Source of the DNA: Oscillospiraceae bacterium
Lineage (GTDB): Bacteria; Bacillota; Clostridia; Oscillospirales; Acutalibacteraceae
Direction: 5' to 3'
Assembly (NCBI GenBank): GCA_902774035.1
Contig: CACYHA010000015.1
Coordinates: 1 to 64,000, forward strand
DNA: 64,000 nucleotides
Shown here: piece after piece, positions 8,402-16,208 of the stretch
How positions within the stretch are numbered: position 1 is the first letter of the stretch
Layout: each line of letters starts with the position of its first letter
The notes under the pieces: model-generated
What the model was told of the DNA's origin: nothing
The model's database searches: none
The model's input: only the letters and a program-made list of their open reading frames with translations
Program-made: the position numbers and the translations under genes

Positions 8402-8875
8402 TCACTTTTCATGCACGCGTTTTCCGCTCATGTGCTCAAGCGCGATCTCCATTATCTGAACACGGTTAAAGTCCCGCTCCAGTTCCCGGTCAAGTTCTTC
8501 TTCGCTCGGATAATACTTCATGCCGAACGTCTTCGCCTTCTCGCACTTCACCGCAGGATCAGTCACCGGCCGCGTACGGCCGAAAGCAATCACACTTTTG
8601 ACAAAAAACGACCAATCATCGCTTTTTTCTCCGGCGTCGTGAACGGTGAAACAGACCTTGTCACAAGCCTTTATGGCGTCGATTTTGTGACCCTCGCGGG
8701 CGGTGTGAAAGAAGATCTTGTTCTCCGGTTCGTCGTAGTAAAAATTGATCGGAACTGCATACGGATACCCGTCGTCGCCGATCACGGCAAGCGTGCCCCG
8801 TTTTTCGGTTTTGAGGATCCGGATGCATTCTGCGTCGGAAAGCGCCTGCTTGAAGCGCCGCATCGGTCTGAACAT
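8402..8875 (-). CDS. PNPOx-fold flavin/PLP-binding protein (NimA-like)
   Basis: 157 residues. RRFKQALSDAECIRILKTEKRGTLAVIGDDGYPYAVPINF is the classic start of the pyridoxamine 5'-phosphate oxidase-like split-barrel family that includes NimA; a His in FHTAREGHKIDAI follows. Such proteins bind FMN or related cofactors and often reduce nitro compounds or handle flavins. GGAGAG lies at spacing eight before ATG 8875; longer upstream frames lack a site. It is the last gene of a five-gene minus-strand operon. Confidence 0.8.
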   Translation of the reverse strand: MFRPMRRFKQALSDAECIRILKTEKRGTLAVIGDDGYPYAVPINFYYDEPENKIFFHTAREGHKIDAIKACDKVCFTVHDAGEKSDDWSFFVKSVIAFGRTRPVTDPAVKCEKAKTFGMKYYPSEEELDRELERDFNRVQIMEIALEHMSGKRVHEK

Positions 8876-8907
8876 TGTTTTCTCTCCGTTTCTTTTCATT
8901 GCCGAGG

Positions 8908-9795
8908 TCAAAAATACTTCTCGCAGTATTCAAAGAGCTTTGCGGAATACTTTTTTGCGGCCGGTGTAATATGATTGAGTTTGAGGCCGTGTCCGGAAAC
9001 AGGATAAAACACAAAATCATAGGTCGCCCCCGCGTTTTTGAAGGCGTTTATTATAGATTCCCGGTTCCCGGCAGGAACAACGACGTCAAGCGCGCCGTAG
9101 CCGAACAGCGACGGAACGCTGTCTTTGGTCACATATGTGACGGGAGAAACGTATGCAACGATCTCGTCTTCCCTGCCTTCCGCGGTCAGCCTGTCCACAA
9201 CTTCCTTCCCCGCAAGAGAGCGGGCCAGCGAGGGTCCGTTTTTTCCCCATGCTTCGGCGCTGAAATCCGAAGGCCCCACCCGGTTGGCGGTGAAATCGAT
9301 TGGAACCGGGCTTTCATCCGCTCTTGCATAGGAATACATCATGGCAAGATGCGCGCCCGAAGAATAGCCCGAAAGGGCGACCTTTGTGATTTTGATGCCT
9401 TTTTCCGCGGCAAATGCCTGGACCTTTGCAATGGCAAGACCGATTTCATCAAGCACCGTGTCGATCGAATAGGTTTCCTCCGTTTTGCCGGAGCGCAGGG
9501 TAAAGCTCATGGTTGCAGCGATATAGCCCCTGGCCGCAGCCTCAATGCAATCGGCCGCTTTGTCCTCTTTGTTGCCCGTTCTCCAGGAGCCGCCGTGAAT
9601 GAACAGAAGAAAACCGTTTTCTTCCCGGTCGTATGCCGCTTTGGGAATATAGACGTCAAGCACGTTCCTTTCGCTTTCGTCGGAATATACAAGATCGGTA
9701 AAGACTTCATAATCGGTGCTGTAGCCGCCGATTCCGAGCAGCGAACCGAGAACGGTTATCATTGTCATATAGACAGCCAAGAGTTTGTCAAGCAT
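8908..9795 (-). CDS. Alpha/beta hydrolase (esterase/acetylesterase-like)
   Basis: 295 residues with an N-terminal hydrophobic segment (signal anchor or signal peptide). Motifs: FLLFIHGGSWRTG (oxyanion HGGxW), VALSGYSSGAHLA (nucleophile GxSxG), a late Asp in GYGALDVVVP and the catalytic His in VSGHGLKLN. This layout is that of BD-FAE/HSL-type esterases that deacylate carbohydrates or small esters. GGAGA precedes ATG 9795. Downstream of a GH3 glycosidase in the same operon, a role in removing ester groups from glycans is plausible but inferred. Confidence 0.78.
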   Translation of the reverse strand: MLDKLLAVYMTMITVLGSLLGIGGYSTDYEVFTDLVYSDESERNVLDVYIPKAAYDREENGFLLFIHGGSWRTGNKEDKAADCIEAAARGYIAATMSFTLRSGKTEETYSIDTVLDEIGLAIAKVQAFAAEKGIKITKVALSGYSSGAHLAMMYSYARADESPVPIDFTANRVGPSDFSAEAWGKNGPSLARSLAGKEVVDRLTAEGREDEIVAYVSPVTYVTKDSVPSLFGYGALDVVVPAGNRESIINAFKNAGATYDFVFYPVSGHGLKLNHITPAAKKYSAKLFEYCEKYF

Positions 9796-9809
9796 CTGTC
9801 TTTCTCCTT

Positions 9810-10853
9810 TTAAGCTTTCTTTTGCAGTTCCCGCACGCGGTTCAAAAAAGCGCTGACATCGGATTCCTTTGACCCCCACGCCGTTACAAGTCGGATCGGG
9901 ATCGACCCGTTCTTTTCCGGCGCCCATTCATAAAAGAAGAACTCTTTTTCAAGCGAGCGAACCACGTTCACCGGAAGCACCGGAAACACCTGATTGGTTT
10001 GGGAATCGCTGTAAAATGAAATTTGCATCGCGGCAAGACCGTCTCTGAGAATCGCAGCCAGGCGATTTGCGTGCGCGGCCATGGAAAAGTAGATACTGTC
10101 CATGCCCCCGTCAAGCAGCACTTCGAACTGAACGCCGATCAATCTGCCTTTTGCCAAAAGGCTGCATTGCCGTTTCATCATATGGCGAAAATGATCGTTC
10201 ATCTGTTTGTTTTTGATCACCAGTGCTTCCCCGAACAAAGCGCCGTTTTTCGTTCCGCCGATGTAAAACGCATCACAAAGGGCAGCCAGCTCTTTGATCG
10301 ACAAATCATTCCCCTCACATGTAAGCGCAGAACCGAGCCGTGCGCCGTCCACATAGAGCAGCATATCCCGCGCGCGGCATTTCTCCGCCAGCGCCGTCAT
10401 CTCCGCTTTGCTGTAAACCGAACCGATCTCCGTGGGCTGAGAGATATAAACCATGCGAGGCAGCGGTGTGTGCTCATCCTCATATTCTTCCCATGCAAGG
10501 TCAATCAGTTCCGGCGCCAGTTTTCCATTGACACTGTCCATCGCTACAATACGATGGCCGGTTGCCTCTACGGCGCCGGTTTCATGGGAATAGGCGTGGC
10601 CGCTTTTGGCTGCAACCACAGATTCATACGGCCTGAGACTTGCGGCGATCACGGTGACGTTGCAAGGCGTGCCGCCCGTCATCATGTGGACCCCGCAATC
10701 CGGAATCCCGATCAGATCCCGAATCATTTGCCCCGCGTGTTCACAGTGCATATCCAAACCGTACCCGTCTGTGTGCTCCAAATTCGTTTTCATCAAAGCT
10801 TCCAGCACTTTCGGGTGTGCGCCCTGGCTGTAATCTGAACGAAAGTATATCAT
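9810..10853 (-). CDS. ltaE: Low-specificity L-threonine aldolase
   Basis: 347 residues, a fold-type I PLP enzyme. Features include FRSDYSQGAHPKVLEAL at the N-terminus, MMTGGTPCNVTVIAA, the beta-eliminating-lyase block LLYVDGARLGSAL with the PLP-nitrogen-binding Asp, and YIGGTKNGALFGEA, in which the Lys forms the Schiff base. The reaction is L-threonine to glycine and acetaldehyde. AAGGAGG precedes the ATG. The gap to its neighbours is 14 and 39 bases, so it is part of the GH3 operon, an unusual partner. Confidence 0.87.
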   Translation of the reverse strand: MIYFRSDYSQGAHPKVLEALMKTNLEHTDGYGLDMHCEHAGQMIRDLIGIPDCGVHMMTGGTPCNVTVIAASLRPYESVVAAKSGHAYSHETGAVEATGHRIVAMDSVNGKLAPELIDLAWEEYEDEHTPLPRMVYISQPTEIGSVYSKAEMTALAEKCRARDMLLYVDGARLGSALTCEGNDLSIKELAALCDAFYIGGTKNGALFGEALVIKNKQMNDHFRHMMKRQCSLLAKGRLIGVQFEVLLDGGMDSIYFSMAAHANRLAAILRDGLAAMQISFYSDSQTNQVFPVLPVNVVRSLEKEFFFYEWAPEKNGSIPIRLVTAWGSKESDVSAFLNRVRELQKKA

Positions 10854-10892
10854 CTGATCTGATCCTCCTTGTTTCCTTTGCTGCCTGTGTTC

Positions 10893-11621
10893 TCAATTCG
10901 AACCTGCGTCGCCGAAGGCGCGGATCTCTTTTGGTTGAAACTGCAGCGAAGCGTTGCCGCCTTTTTCGCCGAACACATCATAGCTGCCCCAAACGTCATT
11001 TCGCGCATAAGAAAGGTTGTGCGCGCCGTCAGGGTTCAGGAAGTAGCCGCCGTTTTCCCGGTGTGCGGTGCGGATCTGCCGCAGAAAATTGCAAAAGGAA
11101 CTGCCGGCAATATACGGGATCATATCAAACGTATCTGTCAGCCGGTGCAGCGTGCCCTCCGGTGTCCGCGATTCTTCCATCAAAGGTGAGCCGCCGCACA
11201 GCACATTCAAAAGCTCATAGGCTTCCTGCAGTTCTTCGTCGCAGCGCAAAAGCTGCGCGGTCATGCCGCCGAGGCTGTGGCCGGCAAAGACCAGCGCCGA
11301 CCCTGCGGGAACCGTTTCAAAGAGAACGTTTTTCACCAGCGCGGCATAGGCTGTCGTTCCGCCGCCTTTTGCGCTGTTGACCTGCCCTTCCACATTCTTC
11401 ATCCCCAACATGGCAATCAGATAAACGCTGCGGCTTTCGCCGTCTTTTGTCAGAACGGCAGGCACAATGCGCAGCGGGGTGGTAAAGGATTTGCCGACCA
11501 TTACAAAATCCAGCAAGTCGGCCGCTGTCTTAAAATCGGTCTGCGGCGTTTGTGCAAATGCGGAAAGCGCAAAAACAAAGCACAGCAACAGACTAAGGAA
11601 TCCGGTCAAGGCTTTTTTCAT
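10893..11621 (-). CDS. Secreted lipase-like (class 3) alpha/beta hydrolase
   Basis: 242 residues: a signal peptide (MKKALTGFLSLLLCFVFALSAFA) and the nucleophile elbow VFAGHSLGGMTAQ near residue 115, with an Asp in TDTFDMIPY and a His in DGAHNLSY as likely triad members. The GHSLGG form is typical of lipase class 3. It probably acts outside the membrane on lipid or acyl esters. GAGAGGTG six bases before ATG 11621 supports this start over the upstream ATG. It lies 12 bases after the GH3 stop. Confidence 0.72.
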   Translation of the reverse strand: MKKALTGFLSLLLCFVFALSAFAQTPQTDFKTAADLLDFVMVGKSFTTPLRIVPAVLTKDGESRSVYLIAMLGMKNVEGQVNSAKGGGTTAYAALVKNVLFETVPAGSALVFAGHSLGGMTAQLLRCDEELQEAYELLNVLCGGSPLMEESRTPEGTLHRLTDTFDMIPYIAGSSFCNFLRQIRTAHRENGGYFLNPDGAHNLSYARNDVWGSYDVFGEKGGNASLQFQPKEIRAFGDAGSN

Positions 11622-11633
11622 ATTGATCACCTC

Positions 11634-14222
11634 TCAAAGAATATAGCGGAACGCAAAGATCACAACATTGGCAAGATTGTTCAGCAGGTAGCGCAGCGCA
11701 GAGAACAGATACGGAAACGTGAAGTTCCATTCGCGCGGACTGTCCAGCGAGCCGAGGAATGAATCGTCATAGATGCGTTCCGGGTGCAAAAAGGCTTTGG
11801 TCTGCATCTTGGCCTTGCAAAGGTGGCGCACTGCCGCCCGAAGCGCTGTGCCGAAACCGACCGGGTCGCGCCGATAAGCCTGCCGCATGGCAAGGATATG
11901 CGACGGCTTTTGCAGCAGCCACACGCCGGTCAGCATGGTGTCGTTGCCGTTGTAAACGCCGAGTACCGGGCTCATGTAGCCGGTGCCGGTAAAGTTGGAA
12001 GAATAATCGGAGATGACATAGCCGTCAAAGCCCCATTCTTTTCGCAGCAGATCCTGCAGCAGCGCACTGCTTGCGCCGCACCAGTCGGGGCCGATCCGGT
12101 TATATGCGCTCATCACGCCGACGGTGCCGCCTTCCTTGATCGCCCGCTCAAACGCGCGCAAATACAGCTCGCGCATCGTTTGCTCGTCAGCCCAGGTAAA
12201 CAGGCCGTTCCGATACGATTCCTGATCGTTCAGTGCAAAATGCTTAACAGTCGTTACAAGCTCAAATCGGTTGGCACCGCGGATGATTGCCGCGCCGAAC
12301 ACACCGGAAAGCAGCGGATCTTCCGAAAAGAATTCGAAGTTTCTGCCGCCCATCGGATTGCGGTGCAGGTTCACGGCGGGTGCATACCAGATGTCCTCGC
12401 CCATATCCGCCGCTTCTTTGCCGGCCCCTTCTCCCAGCCGCTCTGCCAGCGCGGCGTTCCAGGTGCAGGCGATGGCAGTTTCGCAGGGATAGGCCGTGCC
12501 GCTGTCCACATAGACCAGCCCGTGCCGTCCTTTGACAGACGACGGTCCGTCATTGTCTTCGGTTGCCGGAACGCCGAGCCGTGCAACGCCCTGGGTTTCA
12601 TAGCCGGAGTGGATGACGAGATCGATCATTTCGTCGAGTGTGAATTGATCGAGAAATGCATCCCACTTGCTTTCATCTGCGGCAACATCCCGCAGCAGAA
12701 TCGGCTCGTCATATTTGACGCCTGTTTTCGGTGCCTGTCCTGCGGCCGCAGGCTCGGGAAGGACATCTTTGTTTTTTACATCGCTTTCTACAGGGAGTTT
12801 TCGCAGCGCCGGAACAGCGCCGTCTTTTCGTGAGAGGACAGTGAGGCCGTTGTCGGCAGCCGAAAACAGATTTCGGATCGGTGCGCCGGTCACGTCGTCT
12901 GTTTGATAGACCGTCTCTTCCAGTGCAATTGATGTTTCTGCATACGGTGTGCGCACATTGTCGCCGAGGAAAAGGCGGTAGTCGCCTTGCTCCAGTACAT
13001 ATGCCTGCCGGTTCTTCTGATCATAGGACGCCATCTCGCGCAGCGGAAGTGTCAGCGTCACGCGTTGGCTCTTGCCGGGCAAAAGCAGTTTTGTTTTCGT
13101 AAAAGCGCCGAGCACAACCGCGCTCTTTTCGATCCCGCCGGGCGTGTAAGGTGCGCTGTAATACAGCTGAACGACCTCCTTGCCGGGGCAGCCGCCCGTG
13201 TTGCGGACTGTGACCTGCACCCGGATACTGTCACCGGAGCAGGTAAAGGACGCCTTCGTTTTTTCAAAGGTCGTATAGGACAAACCGTAGCCGAACGGAT
13301 ACTGGACTTTTTCCGGTGCAAAGGTTTCAAAATAGCGATAGCCGACATAGATGCCCTCGCTGTATTCCACGTAGTGGTCGCCGTTATTATAGGCATGGGA
13401 GCCGAAGCAGACCGAGGAGGGGTGATCTTCAACGCTGTATGCGACGGTATCCGCCAGTCTTCCGGAAGGGGAGACTTCCCCCGACAGCACCTTTGCCGCG
13501 CCCTCGAAGCCGAATTCGCCGGGAATCCAGACCATCAGCGCGGCTTTGATGTTCTCGTACTGATCCAGCCAGCCCATCTCCATCACGTTTCCCGTGTTGA
13601 ACAGCACGATCACCTCGGAAAAAGCAGCGGTCACTTTTTCCACAAGCCGTTTTTCTTCGCCGGAAAGCCGCAGCGTATCGGCAGAAAGATCTTTGCCCTC
13701 CGCGCTGGTGCGGCTGATGACGAGCAGCGCCGTGTCGGAAAACGCGGCCGCCTGATGCAGAACATCTTTGGTGAGATACTTCACCGGCATTTCGTCAAGC
13801 GAGCTTCTTGCCAGCGCCAGCTGCAGCAGATTATTGATCACGGTGTTGTCTGTTTTCGGCGTAAACGCGCGCACATGTTTTTCATAGAGTTTTTTCAACG
13901 ACGGGTTATAGACGATTCCGGCGCTGTCGAACGCTTCATACAAACTGACAGGATCATCCGTCGTGACTGCGCCCGAACCTGCCCCACCGTAAAACGGCTG
14001 CACAGAGCCCGCGCCGAAGACGTTGACACGCTTCCCCTGCAGCGGCAGCGCGCCGTCTTCGTTTTTGAGCAATACCACACCTTCGCTCTCGATCTCAACG
14101 GCGAGCGATCGCGTTTCGGCAGCCACGTCGGCGTTCAGCGTGCCGCTTTTTGCTGCGGCAAACAAAGTCACAACAGGCAGGAAAAGCAGGCAAACCAGGC
14201 CGGCAGCAAGTCTCTTTTTCAT
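11634..14222 (-). CDS. Secreted GH3 beta-glycosidase with swapped domain order
   Basis: 862 residues with a signal peptide (MKKRLAAGLVCLLFLPVVTLFAAA). The domain order is the reverse of classical GH3: the alpha/beta 'C' domain comes first (SEGVVLLKNEDGALPL, about residues 30-290), then a fibronectin-III-like part (FGYGLSYTTF, about 310-430), and the TIM barrel last (PATEDNDGPSSVKG, TVKHFALNDQE, VGVMSAYNRI), with the nucleophile Asp in GYVISDYSSN. This permuted form is known from Ruminococcus and Butyrivibrio beta-glucosidases. The C-terminus is hydrophobic and may anchor it. First gene of the operon, behind the promoter at 14256. Confidence 0.88.
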   Translation of the reverse strand: MKKRLAAGLVCLLFLPVVTLFAAAKSGTLNADVAAETRSLAVEIESEGVVLLKNEDGALPLQGKRVNVFGAGSVQPFYGGAGSGAVTTDDPVSLYEAFDSAGIVYNPSLKKLYEKHVRAFTPKTDNTVINNLLQLALARSSLDEMPVKYLTKDVLHQAAAFSDTALLVISRTSAEGKDLSADTLRLSGEEKRLVEKVTAAFSEVIVLFNTGNVMEMGWLDQYENIKAALMVWIPGEFGFEGAAKVLSGEVSPSGRLADTVAYSVEDHPSSVCFGSHAYNNGDHYVEYSEGIYVGYRYFETFAPEKVQYPFGYGLSYTTFEKTKASFTCSGDSIRVQVTVRNTGGCPGKEVVQLYYSAPYTPGGIEKSAVVLGAFTKTKLLLPGKSQRVTLTLPLREMASYDQKNRQAYVLEQGDYRLFLGDNVRTPYAETSIALEETVYQTDDVTGAPIRNLFSAADNGLTVLSRKDGAVPALRKLPVESDVKNKDVLPEPAAAGQAPKTGVKYDEPILLRDVAADESKWDAFLDQFTLDEMIDLVIHSGYETQGVARLGVPATEDNDGPSSVKGRHGLVYVDSGTAYPCETAIACTWNAALAERLGEGAGKEAADMGEDIWYAPAVNLHRNPMGGRNFEFFSEDPLLSGVFGAAIIRGANRFELVTTVKHFALNDQESYRNGLFTWADEQTMRELYLRAFERAIKEGGTVGVMSAYNRIGPDWCGASSALLQDLLRKEWGFDGYVISDYSSNFTGTGYMSPVLGVYNGNDTMLTGVWLLQKPSHILAMRQAYRRDPVGFGTALRAAVRHLCKAKMQTKAFLHPERIYDDSFLGSLDSPREWNFTFPYLFSALRYLLNNLANVVIFAFRYIL

Positions 14223-14255
14223 AGGAAATCCCTCTGCTTTCTCAAATCTGTTTCC

Positions 14256-14285
14256 ATTATAGCGGGTTTTGAATTCAGCTGTCAA
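14256..14285 (-). promoter_or_regulatory. Promoter of the GH3 operon
   Basis: On the minus strand TTGACA (14285-14280), 18-bp spacer, TATAAT (14261-14256), about 34 bases before the GH3 start. Confidence 0.78.
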
Positions 14286-14390
14286 CGAAAAAGAAGCGTT
14301 TTAAATGTTTTTAAGTCTTTCCGAAGAAATTCCGTAATGATAGGGATTTGAAGATGATGAACAAGTGAAAAACGCAACCTAGTTTTTAAA

Positions 14391-14410
14391 AGAGGGGCTT
14401 CGGCCTCGCT
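14391..14410 (+). repeat. Dispersed hairpin family copy 3
   Basis: AGAGGGGC-ttcg-GCCTCGCT. The flanks TTTGTGTTGTG and TATAGGTCTTCTG match those of the copy at 2542 (TTTGCGTTGTG, AATAGGTCTGC). It is not downstream of a plus-strand gene, which argues for a mobile repeat rather than a simple terminator. Confidence 0.5.
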
Positions 14411-14612
14411 TTGTGTTGTGCTGGATTTATAGGTCTTCTGTTATGAAGACAGCGTATCTCTCGCAGGAGAAAAAGACAAGTCGTTTGCATAGTTTATTGC
14501 TTGACTATTTGCAGCGTTTATTGGTCGACTACGAAAGTGAAAATCTAAGCTTGTTTTTCGTGATTAATGATTTTTTACCCAAAACCAGCGCGTGCAGAGA
14601 CCAACACGGTTC

Positions 14613-14651
14613 TTTAATTGCATCATTTAAAATTGAAATGATGCAATTAAA
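14613..14651. promoter_or_regulatory. Candidate operator: perfect 16-bp inverted repeat
   Basis: TTTAATTGCATCATTT (14613-14628), 7-base loop, AAATGATGCAATTAAA (14636-14651). It ends two bases before the -35 box of the Fic/restriction operon, a position suited to a dimeric regulator. Confidence 0.6.
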
Positions 14652-14653
14652 TC

Positions 14654-14682
14654 TTGACAATGAAGCGGTTTCAGACTATAAT
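14654..14682 (+). promoter_or_regulatory. Consensus promoter of the Fic/type I RM operon
   Basis: TTGACA (14654-14659), exactly 17 bp, TATAAT (14677-14682), 41 bases before the Fic start. Confidence 0.88.
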
Positions 14683-14723
14683 ATCATTGAATCAGTTTCA
14701 CCGCAACGAAATGAGGGACCGCC

Positions 14724-15782
14724 ATGAGAGATTTTCATTATAAAAGCGAATACCGCAAGCTGTTGACGGCAGATATTGTTGCCCTGCTCTCACAGATTCA
14801 CGAGCAAAAAGGCCAACAAGTCACCCTTGGCAACGCTAAGCCCGAAGCGCTCCGGGCGCTGCTTGAAGTTGCAAAGATCCAGAGCACAGAGGCTTCCAAC
14901 CGGATCGAGGGGATCATCACGACGGACGTGCGCTTAAAGCAACTGGTGCGCGAAAAAACCATGCCACGCACACGAAGCGAAAAAGAAATCGCCGGCTACC
15001 GGGATGTGCTCTCCACCATCCACGAAAGCTACAACTATATTCCGCCGCGGCCGTCTCTGATCCTGCAGCTTCACCGCGATCTGTATAAATACAGCGGCAT
15101 GTCCATCGGTGGGAGCTACAAAAGCAGCGACAACGTGATTGCCGAAGACCACGCCGACGGCACACGGACCATCCGCTTTCAGCCGGTTCCGGCGTGGGAA
15201 ACAGCGGAAGCGATGCAGAGCCTTTGCGATGCGTTTGACGCCGCGCTGGGTGACGCCGACCTCGATCCGCTGGTGCTCATTCCGATGTTCATCCTTGACT
15301 TTCTCTGCATCCATCCGTTCAACGATGGGAACGGGCGCATGAGCCGCCTGCTGACGCTGCTTTTGCTTTACCGCGCGGGCTATTTCGTCGGGAAGTATAT
15401 CAGTATTGAAAAGCTGATCGCAGACAGCAAGGAGACCTATTGCGAGGCACTGCAGGCAAGCTCTTATGACTGGCACGAGGCCAAAAATGATTATGTGCCA
15501 TTTGTCAGATATCTGCTCGGCGTTGTCGCCGCCGCATACCGTGATTTCACAAGCAGGGTCGAACTGCTGACAAAAGAGAAGGCGACGAAGGCCGACCGTG
15601 TGCGCGAAGCCATCAAAAACCACCTTGGACCAATCACCAAAGCCGAGATTGCCACGCAATGCCCGGACATCAGCGAAGTGACAATTGAACGCACACTGGC
15701 CGCGTTGAAAACGAACGGCGAAATCCTGAAAATCGGCGGCGGCAGATACACGAAATATGTTTGGAACCACGAAGAGAATTAA
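14724..15782 (+). CDS. Fic family protein (AMP-transferase type)
   Basis: 352 residues. The Fic active-site loop HPFNDGNGRMSR is complete (His base, Asn, Arg). An inhibitory helix motif of the (S/T)xxxE(G/N) type, SNRIEG, is at about residues 58-63, so this is a class II, self-inhibited Fic protein. A winged-helix-like C-terminus (ITKAEIATQCPDISEVTIERTLAALKTNGEI) suggests DNA binding and possible autoregulation. Fic enzymes transfer AMP or other nucleotides to target hydroxyls. GAGGG precedes ATG 14724. It is the first gene of an operon with type I restriction genes, where Fic proteins are common companions of unclear role. Confidence 0.88.
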   Translation: MRDFHYKSEYRKLLTADIVALLSQIHEQKGQQVTLGNAKPEALRALLEVAKIQSTEASNRIEGIITTDVRLKQLVREKTMPRTRSEKEIAGYRDVLSTIHESYNYIPPRPSLILQLHRDLYKYSGMSIGGSYKSSDNVIAEDHADGTRTIRFQPVPAWETAEAMQSLCDAFDAALGDADLDPLVLIPMFILDFLCIHPFNDGNGRMSRLLTLLLLYRAGYFVGKYISIEKLIADSKETYCEALQASSYDWHEAKNDYVPFVRYLLGVVAAAYRDFTSRVELLTKEKATKADRVREAIKNHLGPITKAEIATQCPDISEVTIERTLAALKTNGEILKIGGGRYTKYVWNHEEN

Positions 15783-15804
15783 GAATTAGGAATTAAGAAT
15801 TAAG
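15776..15804. repeat. AT-rich heptamer-like repeat, left flank of the four-helix-bundle gene
   Basis: Tandem GAATTA-type units (GAATTAAGAATTAG then GAATTAAGAATTAAG). It contains the Fic stop codon. The reverse-complement type repeat lies at 16161-16187. Confidence 0.7.
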
Positions 15805-15816
15805 AGGTGTTTTTCG

Positions 15817-16170
15817 TTGGATAATGCGATATTGAATAAAAGCAAGGCTTTTGCAATCAGGATCATCAGGCTTTATCAATACTTGAAAGACGAGAAGAAA
15901 GAGTTTGTTCTTTCCAAACAGCTATTGCGCAGCGGAACAAGCATCGGCGCCAATTGCCGCGAAGCATATCGTGCGCAGAGCCCGGCCGATTTCACAGCGA
16001 AACTCGGCATTGCGCTAAAAGAAGCAGAGGAATCCGCCTACTGGCTTGAACTGCTGGCAGAAACAAATTATCTGACAAAAGACCAGTTCGGCAGCATCTA
16101 CGCTGACAACGAAGAACTCATCAAGCTGCTCGTCAGCATCATCAAAACCACCAAACTTCATAATTCATAA
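15817..16170 (+). CDS. Four-helix-bundle protein (23S rRNA intervening-sequence protein family)
   Basis: 117 residues, nearly all helical. Signature stretches: [63 protein letters not shown]. This S23/IVP family is found inside rRNA insertions and next to Avd/retroelement genes and restriction loci; its biochemical role is unknown. The start is TTG 15817, supported by AAGAGGTG seven bases before it. It sits between Fic and HsdM, and both its edges carry AATTA-rich repeats in opposite orientation that also supply the neighbouring stop codons, so it looks like an inserted cassette. Confidence 0.82.
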   Translation: MDNAILNKSKAFAIRIIRLYQYLKDEKKEFVLSKQLLRSGTSIGANCREAYRAQSPADFTAKLGIALKEAEESAYWLELLAETNYLTKDQFGSIYADNEELIKLLVSIIKTTKLHNS

Positions 16171-16187
16171 TTCTTAATTCATAATTA
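16161..16187. repeat. AT-rich repeat, right flank of the four-helix-bundle gene
   Basis: TAATTCATAATTC then TTAATTCATAATTA, the inverted counterpart of the repeat at 15776-15804. The stop codon of the four-helix-bundle gene lies inside it. Confidence 0.7.
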
Positions 16188-16208
16188 TTGTAAAGGAGCG
16201 CAGCGACT

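Larger units (their letters stand above)
14286..14723. other. Divergent regulatory region between the GH3 and Fic operons
   Basis: Contains dispersed hairpin copy 3 (14391-14410), a 16-bp inverted repeat (14613-14651) and the Fic promoter (14654-14682). The frame at 14413-14727 runs through these signals and is not considered coding. Confidence 0.6.

Noticed and set aside
14413-14727. 104-codon frame upstream of Fic
   Set aside because: It runs through the inverted repeat and promoter of the Fic operon and has no ribosome site.
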